64,000 nucleotides of DNA from Magicicada septendecula. Taxonomy: Eukaryota; Arthropoda; Insecta; Hemiptera; Cicadidae. The notes below the pieces were generated by a model. That model ran no database searches. It worked only from the letters and a program-made list of their open reading frames with translations, and was not told where the DNA came from. Positions 10,227-21,242 of this stretch are shown one piece after another; position 1 is the first letter of the stretch; each line of letters opens with the position of its first letter. Location: NCBI GenBank assembly GCA_034769895.1, contig CM068369.1, positions 423,137,479 through 423,201,478 on the forward strand, read 5' to 3'. The position numbers and the translations under genes are program-made.

Positions 10227-11977
10227 TTTATGCGAGGTGGGATGATATGAATCGGCATGAATCGTGACGTCCTTGTGGCCTTTCTATAGATTTTAAATTG
10301 AAGTTTTCCTTCGTTTTTTAAAATGGTTAAATCTAAGAAATTTAATTGATTTTCTTCTTCTATTTCAGATGTGAATTTAATCTTATGGTGTATGCTGTTT
10401 ATGTGACTATTTAAGTTTTGTATTTGCCTTTTTGTTCCATTAAATATCATAAACGTATCGTCAACGTATCTACAATAAAAAATGATTTTATTCTTGTATA
10501 ATTTATTCGATATTATGTTCATATTCTCATAATAATTTAAATATATATCAGCTAATAGTCCTGACAGTGGCGAACCCATAGCCAGACCGTCATCTTGTGT
10601 AAAAAACCCGTTGTCAAATGTAAAGTAATTTTGTTCCAAGACGACTGTAAGTAGTTTTATAAGTTCATTGATTTTTTGCATGCTAAGTTGAGCTACTTCC
10701 TTTAAATTGTTATTTACAATTTCTATAGTTTCCCTCACGGGGATATTAGTGTACAAATTAGTTACGTCTAACGATACTAATTTATATTGTGGTAGTATTT
10801 CTATCTTTTTAAGTTTTTCAACAAACTCATAACTGTTCTTTATACTGTAATTATTTGCTATCCTGATATTATTCTTAATTAAAGTCACTAACAATTTAGC
10901 AGCTTTGTATCCGGGAGCTGTGGTGTAGTTTATTACTGGTCTGATTGGTGTACTTTCCTTGTGGATTTTAGGTAGTCCTGTGAATTTTGGTGCCGTGGCA
11001 TTAATTGGTTTTAAATATCTGCGTGTTTTCTCATCTAACAAAAAATTACATTGATTAATGGTGTTATTCAAAGTTTTTACATAAGCCTTTGTGGGATCCC
11101 GGTCTATTTTCTTAATATTATTATTATTTATGAAATCAAATACCTTTTGAGTATACTCTCTTTTCTGCATGACCACCAATGTGTCACCCTTATCTGCCTT
11201 ACTTATAATTGCATCATTTTTCTCAAGTTTACTTTTTATGGTTTTAAGATTCATGATATCCTGCTTATATTTACTTTTTAAAAAATTGTTTTGACTTTTA
11301 CATTTATTACTATTAATTGCGTTATTGAGTTTGTTGTTGATAAAAACCCTTGCTTCATTCTGTGCAACGGAACCATTTAATCTTTTAATAGCAGCTTCAG
11401 CATTAACTACCTCATGGACAATTTCGTTTGTCGTATTAAATCTTGGTACATTATATTTCAGACCTTTATTAAGCACGTTTATTTCTTGGTTAGTGAACTC
11501 TATGTTGGTTGTATTCGTTACACGTTCATAGAACACATGTTTACAATCTATTGGTCTATTTTCTTTTTTATGCTGAGTAAGATATAGATTTCGTATTTTC
11601 TTATTATGGGTTAATACTTTATGATAAAAATAATTGGATATTAAAGCATTAATTTTGGTCATGATAACATCTATAACTGCAGGGTGAATTTCCTTTAACA
11701 TTTCTAAATGCGCTTTATAAAGATCCGTATTTAACCTGTTTTTCTTTTTGTATAATTGTCTAATTTCTTGCGTTAACCACATTTTTTCTGCTATTTGTTT
11801 CGTCTTGAGTGCCGCCGGTGTTCTTGAATTAATATTTATGCGTGCAAATTTTGGTATGATATTCATTTTTATACACATTTTATTAAATTTAATGTTTTGT
11901 GCAACTTTTAGCATTTTGATTTTAACATTTTTGTATTTATAGACAACACTTGCCTGACGGGCTTCAATATTATACAT
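10190..11977 (-). CDS. PLE reverse transcriptase, P1 copy A (frameshifted before the nuclease)
   Basis: 595 codons from an ATG (MYNIEARQA) near the element 5' end. The N-terminal third is basic. RT motifs follow in order: GLPKIHK with a conserved Pro-Val-Ile block, SLDVTNLYTNIP (first catalytic Asp), DDGLAMGSPLSG, and the catalytic YVDD near residues 503-506. The downstream NFLDLTI block is typical of PLEs. After about residue 570 the frame slips by one base near 10265-10300, giving an abnormal tail; the correct frame continues into the GIY-YIG domain. PLE RTs are related to telomerase. This single visible lesion makes copy A one of the best-preserved elements in the window. Confidence 0.9.
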   Translation of the reverse strand: MYNIEARQASVVYKYKNVKIKMLKVAQNIKFNKMCIKMNIIPKFARININSRTPAALKTKQIAEKMWLTQEIRQLYKKKNRLNTDLYKAHLEMLKEIHPAVIDVIMTKINALISNYFYHKVLTHNKKIRNLYLTQHKKENRPIDCKHVFYERVTNTTNIEFTNQEINVLNKGLKYNVPRFNTTNEIVHEVVNAEAAIKRLNGSVAQNEARVFINNKLNNAINSNKCKSQNNFLKSKYKQDIMNLKTIKSKLEKNDAIISKADKGDTLVVMQKREYTQKVFDFINNNNIKKIDRDPTKAYVKTLNNTINQCNFLLDEKTRRYLKPINATAPKFTGLPKIHKESTPIRPVINYTTAPGYKAAKLLVTLIKNNIRIANNYSIKNSYEFVEKLKKIEILPQYKLVSLDVTNLYTNIPVRETIEIVNNNLKEVAQLSMQKINELIKLLTVVLEQNYFTFDNGFFTQDDGLAMGSPLSGLLADIYLNYYENMNIISNKLYKNKIIFYCRYVDDTFMIFNGTKRQIQNLNSHINSIHHKIKFTSEIEEENQLNFLDLTILKNEGKLQFKIYRKATRTSRFMPIHIIPPRIKWQLTIVLCIDC

Positions 11978-12010
11978 TTTAGGTTAGTTGTCTCCAAGTC
12001 GCTTATATTA

Positions 12011-12803
12011 ATATAATAGATATTTACCATATATCCGTCGTGCGACTTCGTTTTTCTCGTCTTATTTTGACGCGTTTCGGCAACGAATTGCCATCTTCAG
12101 AATCTTAATCACTCATATGAGATCGTTAAAAAATTTTTAAAAACACTAAAATCATTACGGTAAAAGTGCACTTTTACGATATTGGAAACTCACAGACGCG
12201 AACATGAAAGTTTATGTTTCTCGAGTGGACTATATCGATCGACTGCTTTCGCGTGGACAATATCGATCAACTGATTCACTGTTTATATAGCCACTGATAA
12301 ACCTGTTTTGCTTATTATAGCCCATATGTACTGTGACATTTCATTTACTGGCGCCCGTGTGCAAGTATTGCCGTGTCGTACAACATGTTATGTGAAAATG
12401 TAAGTTTATCATTCAAGACATAATCACTGTTGATTTTGACGGCTTTATATATTTCGTATTCCTCAAGCGCGTCCATGTATTTTCCTTTCCTGCAGCAATG
12501 CAAAGGCTGGAAATTTGTCTCAAAATCACTGTAGTTATGATTACATAGTATCAGGTGCCTGGCAAAATTAGATGTTGTTTTATGTAATTCCCTTCTGGGA
12601 AGATGTTCGTTATATCTTTCTTCAAATGGTCTGCCTGTTTGGCCTATGTAGAACATGTCGCATGAGCTGCAATTCATCTTGTATACGCCGGTTCTTTTTC
12701 TTTCTGGTATACTGTTTTTTCGGCTAAGAAGTCTCTGAATGTTGTTATTTGTACGAAAGGTTACAATTACATGGTGTTTCTTGAGTTCGTTAACTAGAAT
12801 ATT
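12011..12803 (-). pseudogene. P1 copy B: 5'-truncated tandem PLE copy with GIY-YIG domain
   Basis: Repeats the 3' 0.8 kb of copy A in the same orientation, including the nuclease core (110 codons open from an internal Met, 12345-12677) and the 3' untranslated region. It is cut off near 12803, where it meets inverted copy C. It lies directly upstream of copy A, the arrangement sometimes called a pseudo-LTR, in which a partial upstream copy may promote the full one. Confidence 0.85.
12069..12100 (-). ncRNA. Hammerhead-ribozyme-like motif, P1 copy B
   Basis: Same core, stem II and palindromic ACGCGT as the motif at 9258-9289. It lies about 90 bases upstream of the copy A start codon, so self-cleavage here would set the 5' end of a copy A transcript. 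Confidence 0.65.
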
Positions 12804-13911
12804 GGAACGTCACGATTCATGCCGATTCATATCATCCCACCTCGCATAAAATGGCAGCTTACAATAGTTTTGTGCATAGATTGCTAACTATACCGTTAAG
12901 TGAAAAAGACTACATTGAAGAGGTTAATACCATCAAGCACATAGCAGCGGCTAACGGATATAAAAGTTCATTAGTGGATAAATTAATAAACACAAAGAGA
13001 AGAAATTAAAAAAGTCGAACAATGATAACACACTTCCGGTTAATAAATACATATCTGCAGATTACACAAACATTTTACCAAATATTCTAGTTAACGAACT
13101 CAAGAAACACCATGTAATTGTAACCTTTCGTACAAATAACAACATTCAGAGACTTCTTAGCCGAAAAAACAGTATACCAGAAAGAAAAAGAACCGGCGTA
13201 TACAAGATGAATTGCAGCTCATGCGACATGTTCTACATAGGCCAAACAGGCAGACCATTTGAAGAAAGATATAACGAACATCTTCCCAGAAGGGAATTAC
13301 ATAAAACAACATCTAATTTTGCCAGGCACCTGATACTATGTAATCATAACTACAGTGATTTTGAGACAAATTTCCAGCCTTTGCATTGCTGCAGGAAAGG
13401 AAAATACATGGACGCGCTTGAGGAATACGAAATATATAAAGCCGTCAAAATCAACAGTGATTATGTCTTGAATGATAAACTTACATTTTCACATAACATG
13501 TTGTACGACACGGCAATACTTGCACACGGGCGCCAGTAAATGAAATGTCACAGTACATATGGGCTATAATAAGCAAAACAGGTTTATCAGTGGCTATATA
13601 AACAGTGAATCAGTTGATCGATATTGTCCACGCGAAAGCAGTCGATCGATATAGTCCACTCGAGAAACATAAACTTTCATGTTCGCGTCTGTGAGTTTCC
13701 AATATCGTAAAAGTGCACTTTTACCGTAATGATTTTAGTGTTTTTAAAAATTTTTTAACGATCTCATATGAGTGATTAAGATTCTGAAGATGGCAATTCG
13801 TTGCCGAAACGCGTCAAAATAAGACGAGAAAAACGAAGTCGCACGACGGATATATGGTAAATATCTATTATATTAATATAAGCGACTTGGAGACAACTAA
13901 CCTAAAATGTA
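12804..13911 (+). pseudogene. P1 copy C: inverted partial PLE copy with GIY-YIG domain
   Basis: Plus-strand copy of the PLE 3' part. The nuclease frame starts as in copy A (12851, ATGGCAGC), but a four-base deletion near 12988 breaks it; the core reopens at 13207-13539 (110 codons with FYIGQTGR). The 3' UTR follows, with a hammerhead-like motif, then about 30 bases of element 5' sequence ending at the second codon of the ORF (AAAATGTA, to 13911). Copies B and C together form a hairpin-like inverted repeat. Confidence 0.85.
13784..13815 (+). ncRNA. Hammerhead-ribozyme-like motif, P1 copy C
   Basis: CTGAAGA (13784-13790), stem II GGCAA/TTGCC, GAAA (13806-13809) and the palindromic ACGCGT followed by C, all identical to copies A and B. 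Confidence 0.65.
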
Positions 13912-13922
13912 TTAAATATCCA

Positions 13923-14284
13923 CTTATATATATTTTTCATTTGTCAATAATTTTCTACTTGCAAATGCATACAACAACAACAACAAATTTCATAATATCA
14001 TATTAATTATCACTTAGTTCTTATCATTACTTTCATTGTTAGTCATTGTTCAATGTCTTTGTTTTGTTTTTCTTAGATATACTTTTATTCTTATACATAA
14101 TATACAAAATATAAATCTTTACTCTGATATACACCGTCAGTTGATAACCTTACTTCGATTATTACTTTAAAATTTTACAATTATTATACATAACTTTATC
14201 ATATTTATTATATGAGTGCTACAATTTGCTTACTCACGTAACCGATCGTTACTAACGCATTATTTCCTTTTACTGCTCTTCTTG
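13923..14284 (-). other. G1 region downstream of integrase, right of P1
   Basis: AT-rich non-coding part of G1 between the P1 insertion and the integrase stop. It includes a short AAC repeat near 13972-13983. No gene or regulatory motif was recognised. Confidence 0.6.
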
Positions 14285-14919
14285 TCAGGTAATATATTGC
14301 TTTAGCTGTCGGACATTGAAATTTCCTCTTGTTCCTTTCTTCTCGTCCAAATATTCTAACGTATAAGTAGCTTTACTTATTTGCTTCGCAACCCTATATG
14401 GTCCTTCGTACAGGTCGCAAAATTTTGCTATTATCTTATTCATTGCATCGGATATTGGACATGTTTTAACTAATACCAGGTCACCGATGGCGAATGTTGT
14501 TAGTTCTCTTTGGTTCATCTTATTTGCATGTCGCTCTCTCTTTTCTTTAATCCTTAAATAAATGTCTTCCGGCTTATAAGTAGTTGGTTCGGAAATCACA
14601 CTTCTGTCAATAAATTTGGTCCACTCTCTGGTTGGTTTCTTTCCAAAGTGTGCCTCGATTGGACTCATCTCAATGGTACTATGGTATGTCTCATTTAAAC
14701 AAATTTCAATGGCTTGGATATACTTGGCCCAATTTGAGTGTTTCTCTTTGACAAATACTCGAAATAAGTTGCCTAGTTGTCTGTTAGTTCTCTCGGCTAT
14801 ATTTGTACAAGGGTTCCGAATAGTGGTAAACTTCGGTTTAATTCCTAGTTCTCGTAAACTCCTTGTCCAAATATTAGTAGTGAATTGGGTTCCATTATCA
14901 GTGACAATTGATAACGGTT
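14285..14919 (-). pseudogene. G1 integrase, C-terminal part
   Basis: Continues the integrase interrupted by N3. Reading from 14919 downwards, the second catalytic Asp lies in VTDNGTQF and the catalytic Glu in NIAERTNRQ. The core end follows (LNETYHSTIEMSPIEAHFG), then a C-terminal domain with GDLVLVKT and LYEGPYRVAKQI, typical of Gypsy integrases. The frame is open from the N3 junction to the stop at 14285. The role is insertion of element DNA. Together with the fragment at 22474-23317 it supplies a complete catalytic triad, but N3 separates the halves by 7.5 kb. Confidence 0.9.
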
Positions 14920-16128
14920 TGTAACTTTTATTTTTTTCTCGGTAAAATTATTTTATTCAAATTAAATTAACCCTTCCACTTACCTTACGACTTTGATCTG
15001 GCCGGATCGCATAGTGTGGACTAACCCATTTCGTTCGACGAACTCTGGCGATACATATAACGAAATAAGGCATTGAAAGAATTTAACTCTCAATTGTATG
15101 GAAGAGAAATCAGATTTTTCTTTATTACTCAGAAATGTTGAAATGTTAAATCTTCTTGTTACATGTTGTGCAACTCTTACACCTTACTGACTATCGCTTA
15201 CCTTATCATGGACAATTATATAACTTCATTCACACACATATACACTTAATTCAGCCCAGCATTGCACACTCACTACTCCCATTCCATTATAAAACCCCAA
15301 TTACCCGATTGAATACATTATTTTAGATCACTACCGGCAACGCGTTCTTCTGTGACCTCGTGGCCAGCCCGCGGTAGGTCGAAAAGTCTCGAAAAGGACG
15401 AAACTGAATCACAAATTTGGATATTATTGTTCTACCACTATCCTCCCATCCTGTCACTGGTTTTAGAAAATGACTACTTCACTTTCATTATCAAATACTA
15501 ATGAAATTATATGAGCATATTTAGCTCGCGTGTCGGCGCCGACACAGTCAGTGACGAACTGGACAATGTGCTTTCCTCGAGTCATGGGAAATGAGCAGTC
15601 ACGGCCATCCGGTTTTAGTCGCCGTTGGTGATTAATTGCGGCGGCATAACCATTTTATGCATGGATTATAACTGGCATGTGTGTGTGTCCAGAGGCTGAT
15701 ATTGGCATCTGCTCTGCTGATGTCGCTCACAGTAGGCGGAGTTTGACGCTGGTTTCCGGTAGCCGGTCACTTAGAACTAATAACTTCTCGTCCCAGCGCC
15801 ATGTTGGTCTCAACTGCGGTGTCACTCACGGCGTCAGTGCCGATCCCCGCCCGGCTGAGTTGCATACGGGCGTCAAAACACATGCACAGAGTTCTTAGAA
15901 TTTTGGTGGAGGTAAATTCTTCTGCCGTTACACCACTGAAATTGCGCGTCGCTTTTGTTCCAAACGCTGTTTCTCAACCTCGTGCTGTTGCTTGTTAAAT
16001 AACGTTGCACAATACACTTACAGTTTTTTCAAATTTATTATACCAGTCCGCCCGAAATCGAAATAAGTAACAATATAATAATGCCCCAAACGGTTAAAAA
16101 TAAAAACACCCAAAAATAACCCGCTACA
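14920..16128 (-). repeat. 3' LTR of N3
   Basis: Direct repeat of 21263-22469. On the minus strand it starts TGTAGCGGG and ends GTTACA. A 57-bp block (14991-15047) is identical in N4's left LTR. The GC-richer segment at 15530-15960 contains short open frames (15677-15898, 15801-15998) found in both LTRs and judged fortuitous. ATTTCTTTATTAC-type A/T stretches could supply a poly(A) signal. Confidence 0.95.
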
Positions 16129-16390
16129 ATACCCCCTCGATGAGAATTCTGCTGTCCGCGACAGAAGAAATCTCATCGATAACCCCGAAGAGGACCGGTG
16201 AGGAACTGGGGCCAACAACCCCCTGGTTCTTACTCTGCATGGGTACACGACCCCCCTGGCTCAGCGACCATGGACTCATCTGAACGAGATCACTGGACTT
16301 CTCCGTTAGAGATCCCAACACCGAGAAATCGATCAGACTCGCACCACAGCGCGCCTCGCCTTCTAACATACTACCCCCAAAAATCCTCAA
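16129..16390 (-). promoter_or_regulatory. N3 conserved 3' block: hairpin and polypurine tract
   Basis: On the minus strand a conserved 200-bp block leads to a hairpin, CGATGAGA (16171-16178) pairing with TCTCATCG (16138-16145), with an inner TTCTG/CAGAA stem. It is followed directly by the G-rich polypurine tract (16129-16136) and the LTR. The tract primes plus-strand synthesis. The same arrangement occurs in N1, N2 and N4. Confidence 0.7.
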
Positions 16391-19300
16391 TCCCTGGCTA
16401 AAATCATTCCAGCTCCTCCGCCGATATAGATCCCCTTTTTGCAAGCTGGGCTGCCTTTAGCAAATACTGGGCTCACACATACCTACATTACATGTTATCA
16501 TAACGCATTAAAATAAAAATTTTCTTTTAAAATTTATTATAAATTTAAAAAATTTAAAATTCAAAAAAAAATCTTTTACCAAAAAATTCTCTTCCTTGTT
16601 TTTTCTAATTTTTTGTTTCAAATGACTTAACCTAGACATTTCTAATAATATAAACACATCCTTACTCTAACATGAGAACCACTTATATTCTACCAATACA
16701 ATGCAATACAATAAAATAAACATGGTTAATGCACACATAATAAAAGAATCATCATCTAAAATATTCATTCGCTGGCAGGCGAAAAATCAAGTTTTTTTTT
16801 TTCCAAAAAAAATTTAAAATTTTCAAAATTTTAAAATTCCAAAAAAATTTAAATTTATTCATCAAAAAATTTAATTAAATAACATATTTATTAAAATTAT
16901 TCAAATATTGGTTTGAATTAATCAAACAAACAAATTACAATTGGCTTCCTACTATACACAAGCTTAGTAGGTGTATGAACTCATCAGCTGATCATAACTA
17001 GGTCAAGTCCAAAATCCTTGACCTACATATGTTATATATGATTTCTGAAAACACATTGAACATTTGTAATATCCTAACTTGAAATACAAACATAATAAAA
17101 CAAAATATTTAAAACAAACAAAACATTAATATAATGATCAAGTTGACATTTAAATTATTTAAAATAAACAATTCTTGATTTTACATTATTTTCAAATTTT
17201 ATCAAACTTCTGTCACTGGTTGAAAAAACAATTGTATATTCCTTATTATAAATTCCTCTCTTTAGTTAACAGTTTAATTCTACATTACTTTGGGTGTTAT
17301 AAATCATTTATTCTCAATTACTGTATTAGATCTCTATACATATATAAACTTTCTCCCTCTGACTCTAATATTAATCAACTTCCATTCTCATGACACCCAT
17401 CTCTACCAAAAATATCTACTAATCAGGACACTCTAAACCCCAACTTATCATTTAACACACTTCGCCGCCTTCTCTACATATATAATACTCGCTAACCCTT
17501 TGTATATATAGGATACGTGTTTCCTTCCCAAAAACTCATTTCCCTTATTTGGCCCCCGGATTTTACCTAAGGCGGCCCCTCCTCACTAAAATCTATTCCA
17601 ATTCCCGTCCCAACCCTTGTTGCGGACTCCTACATTACACTACCCTCTAATACAAAATTGCCATCCCCAAAATTCTCAATCTCATTACCTCACTACAAAT
17701 ACACAAAATAACCTCATTAATTATAAACATAAATATATATCATTCAAAACTCTACATCAAGTCTCCATTACCACTGTGTCAACATCTATATTTCACAAAA
17801 TTCTGTTATATCACATCAACTCAAAAACAACATTACATCATATTCATTATTTCAACTTTTTATTCAATTTGGACAGGTCTACATGTCCCATAAAACATTT
17901 ATCACCCACGAATTATCTTTTATTGATTTGCATAAATTGTTATTTTATTTCTCATATTCTTTTTGTCTTTACTTCAAAATGTCTGTAGTACACTAAACAT
18001 TAATTACTTGTAACCTTTACAAACCACTATACCAGTGACATGGTATTGCTGATCAGCTGATATCCTAACATAATAAAAACACCATGAATACCATTCAAAA
18101 TTGGACAATTACCTGTAATACATTATCAACACTTACTTCTATTATGTTGATTGCCTGCCAGGCGGCTAATTATTGGCTTCGAGAAAAAAAAATACACATA
18201 ATAAAAATACATTTTGTCAACAACTATATCTAACATACAACAACAAAATGATACCTTGAAAATTATAGTATGAATCTTATATTACGAGTCTGAGCATATA
18301 ATTATGTGGACAGAGCACAAGCATTTTTGATTGAATTAAACTGTGAATAAGCAAAAACTTTTGTCATAAAATTTTAAATTCGTGACTCCTTTACGTCACC
18401 TCCCTGCCACACACACTATTTCAGATTATGGAGGACTGTCTCGCCCTTTCGCTTCCACAGAGACTGTATATTTTGGAGCAGGGTTTACCTCTCCGTGTCT
18501 CTGCTTCCGCTGTTAAGTTTAAAATTTGTGAACATCATAATGTTCTTGTTATAAAATCATGCACCCTTAAAAACGGATCTGCCACCGGTCTTGCTGTTCC
18601 TCCTCGAACAGAGTGGCAGCCGCTGTTCCCTAGTTCCGGAGATTTCCTCTAATTGTCCCCCCATTGAATTTCAAATATATACCAATTTCAAGTCAGCTAT
18701 GGTCAAGGGACTTGGTATGACCATAGCTGGCCGCTAGCCAAAACCACGGTTAGTGCTGGTAAGGCAGCAACCGCCCGAAAAGTCGAGGAAATCTAAACTT
18801 TAATTTCACTGCCTGTTAAACATCAATATTTTTATGTGCGACACGGTCATTTACTATTGTGTGTAAAAAATTTTTATTTTACACGGATAAGGTGTGCCGC
18901 ACATTTATCGCCAGTTTGGCCTCCGATGGAGGTAACACTCACTGCTACCCCCAACCCTTTTCGCTACTGGTGAGAGCACAGGCAACCCCCACAATAGCCA
19001 CTTAATCTAATTACAATTGAAAACTAATTAAAATTTTTGTATACATTATCATATAATATTTGCATCAATAATCGTCTAACCCATTCATAACCTTTTACCG
19101 TTTAACTTTCTTGAAATTTTCAAAATTTATTATTTAATAATCATTAAATATCACGTTTCCTTTATTATTAAAATTTTTAATTATCATATTTATTCAACAC
19201 AATGATTGCATTAAAATTTCACTATTGCATTAACACCTCAATCACACCTGTAAACATTTTTTATTATACATGATTATAAAATTTTCATACTTACACTCCA

Positions 19301-19775
19301 TTTAACACGATATACCCACAAAACATAATCACTACCATCTCTGAAACATTTTACACAAAATTAATTTAAATTAAGCAATTTATCATTCATTACCCAATTT
19401 CCATCTCGTAAAACCAATTGAATTTACACAACATTTAATTATACAACATTTACATAATCAATTAAAATATTTAAAATATATCAAATTGTTTTAATTAAAT
19501 TAATTATTAACAATATAGAATTCATTACCATCCAAACAAATATAATTCTCTGATTACTTGTTTTCAAAATTAATTTGGTTTATTTATTTAAATTGCAAGT
19601 ATTTCAATATTATTATCACAACAATCATCTTACATACACACATATAAATTCACTATATTTTATTTACAAACTCTTATTATTAATTGTTCAGTTTTTCCGC
19701 ACTTCTGTCCAAATCTGCCATGTCAAAAAACCATTAAAACAAAATATTTATACTGTCTTTTATTGTTTTAATAGT
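16391..19775 (-). other. N3 non-coding interior
   Basis: About 3.4 kb of AT-rich sequence. Blocks match N4 (for example the tcatcagctgatc and gacctacatatg motifs near 16981-17040, matching 47823-47875) and, in reverse complement, N2 near 32080-32130. A perfect inverted repeat lies at 18695-18728. Plus-strand open frames (17175-17393, 17617-17988, 19575-20018) are low-complexity and antisense to the element, and are not supported as genes. Confidence 0.7.
18695..18728. repeat. Perfect 11-bp inverted repeat in N3
   Basis: AGCTATGGTCA (18695-18705) and TGACCATAGCT (18718-18728) are exact reverse complements separated by 12 bases, enough for a stable stem-loop on either strand. No function is known. 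Confidence 0.8.
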
Positions 19776-21083
19776 TTAACCTCCATCGTTCCAAATCAAC
19801 CTTGGTTCTACATAACATCGTTCAATTTTATCAGCACACAAATGACTGTTTTGTGTGTTGTAACCAGAAAAACTAACTTCAATCAACTTATTCAAATATT
19901 CGTTAAACCAGTCTACGTTAGGTATTTTTATCAAGTCTCCATCAGTAAAATCATTAACTATTGGGTTAATTATTTTTATTACATCATTGTAATCATTATC
20001 ATTCACATATACTTCTAAACTTTCCTTCCATTCTTCATATTTTCTATGCAAATTATACAGTTCTGTTACATACCCTTCTCTACTTACTTCTCTCTCTTCA
20101 TAACACCACATCACACTCTCAAAAGTATTACAGACAGAGGGTATAAATTCAATTAAATCTTTCCTGACTTCTACAGGAAAAGCAAAAAACTTCAAAAAAC
20201 AATTATTTGTAGCACTCTTGTCTACACAATATATACGTGAAGGTCTTCCTTCACCCCCCATTCTACCTCGTAAACAATTTACCCCCTGTTCCATACCTGT
20301 AATATAACTCTCTTTCCACTCTCTCTCTAACTCATTAACACACACTAACATCTCATAATCACATTCTACAACTTCATTAGTACTCTCAGATACCAATTTT
20401 TTGACTACATTATTATTCTCGTTATTATCAACATCATTATTATCTATTAATTCATTACCTAACACAACATTGTCATTACGACTTTCGTTTGTATTATTCT
20501 TACTCTGTTCTACTTTATTCAGACTATTTCTTGTCATTTCATTGACATTTTCAAGACATACATTCTTGTCTTGTATGTTATTTATCAACTCGTCAAATTT
20601 TATATTTATATTTTGCTGAAACTGAATATTCTGTTCTTTAATTTCATTAAAAATAATATCATTTTTAATATTCTGCTGTTCGCATTTTATTTTCTGCTCT
20701 TTGAATTCGTTACTTAAAATTTCAAATTTCTCATCATTAGTATCAAAACGTTTATTTATTACATTGAATTTGGTCTCAAAATTATTATTCATTCTTTCGA
20801 ATTGGCTGAGCATAACACTCATCATATTTGTTTCCTCTAATTGTTTACTTTTATTAATTGAAACGGGGGTCAATTGAATCCCCGAATCAACGTCTATTTC
20901 ATTTGGTTGTGGTTGAGACGCAATCGGAGTGAAATGAACTATTACATTACTGCCCCCAGCTGTTTCTGTAACAGCACCCGTCTCCCCCCTCAACATACCA
21001 CTTTCATCCAGCGATTGCGACTCAAGGCCACTTTCACTCATAATTGAATTTATTATACTACTTTTTTCTGTATTCTCGGACAT
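19776..21083 (-). CDS. Coiled-coil (gag-like) protein of N3
   Basis: 435 codons, intact, starting about 160 bases after the primer site as a gag gene would. Residues 1-85 are acidic and Ser/Thr-rich. Residues about 90-190 show heptad spacing of hydrophobic residues (FERMNNN, FETKFNV, INKRFDT and onward), a long coiled coil. An Asn-rich linker follows. From about 245 to 345 lies a block shared with the N2 protein (CFLKFF, VMWCYEE), and the last residues (RLIWNDGG) match the N2 end (RLLHDDGG). There is no CCHC knuckle, protease or standard Gypsy gag fold. The family is not one I can name. A role in particle assembly with a helper's Gag is inference. Confidence 0.8.
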   Translation of the reverse strand: MSENTEKSSIINSIMSESGLESQSLDESGMLRGETGAVTETAGGSNVIVHFTPIASQPQPNEIDVDSGIQLTPVSINKSKQLEETNMMSVMLSQFERMNNNFETKFNVINKRFDTNDEKFEILSNEFKEQKIKCEQQNIKNDIIFNEIKEQNIQFQQNINIKFDELINNIQDKNVCLENVNEMTRNSLNKVEQSKNNTNESRNDNVVLGNELIDNNDVDNNENNNVVKKLVSESTNEVVECDYEMLVCVNELEREWKESYITGMEQGVNCLRGRMGGEGRPSRIYCVDKSATNNCFLKFFAFPVEVRKDLIEFIPSVCNTFESVMWCYEEREVSREGYVTELYNLHRKYEEWKESLEVYVNDNDYNDVIKIINPIVNDFTDGDLIKIPNVDWFNEYLNKLIEVSFSGYNTQNSHLCADKIERCYVEPRLIWNDGG

Positions 21084-21242
21084 TTTTACTTTATCTATTT
21101 TTGCTTACGTAACAACTGTCAATTAGTAATTTTATTTCAAAACTGATATTTTACCAAATCAATTTGCTTTCACTACCCTACTTCGCTATGCATCGTCAGA
21201 TGTAGGCCGGTGTTAAAATAACCCCTCTTCAGTTATATTAAA

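Larger units (their letters stand above)
9200..13911. mobile_element. Penelope-like insertion P1: full copy, truncated tandem copy, inverted copy
   Basis: Flanked by an 11-bp duplication, ttaaatatcca (9190-9200 and 13912-13922; its last base may also be element sequence). Inside are copy A (minus, 9200 to about 12010, nearly full length), copy B (minus, about 12011-12803, 3' part only) and copy C (plus, about 12804-13880, 3' part only), followed by about 30 bases of element 5' end. The A/B junction at about 12000-12011 is a head-to-tail tandem junction, and the same junction sequence recurs at C's outer edge. The shared parts are nearly identical, so the insertion is young. Confidence 0.9.

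Noticed and set aside
15677-15998. Open frames in N3 LTRs (15677-15898 and 22024-22239; 15801-15998 and 22142-22339)
   Set aside because: Repeated only because the LTRs are repeats; they lie in a GC-richer LTR segment with no domain signal.
17617-17988. Antisense open frames at matching places in N3 (17617-17988), N4 (49657-49887) and N2 (31267-31629)
   Set aside because: They share sequence because the elements are homologous, but they are low-complexity, lack a common start codon, and differ in length and end, so an antisense gene is not supported.
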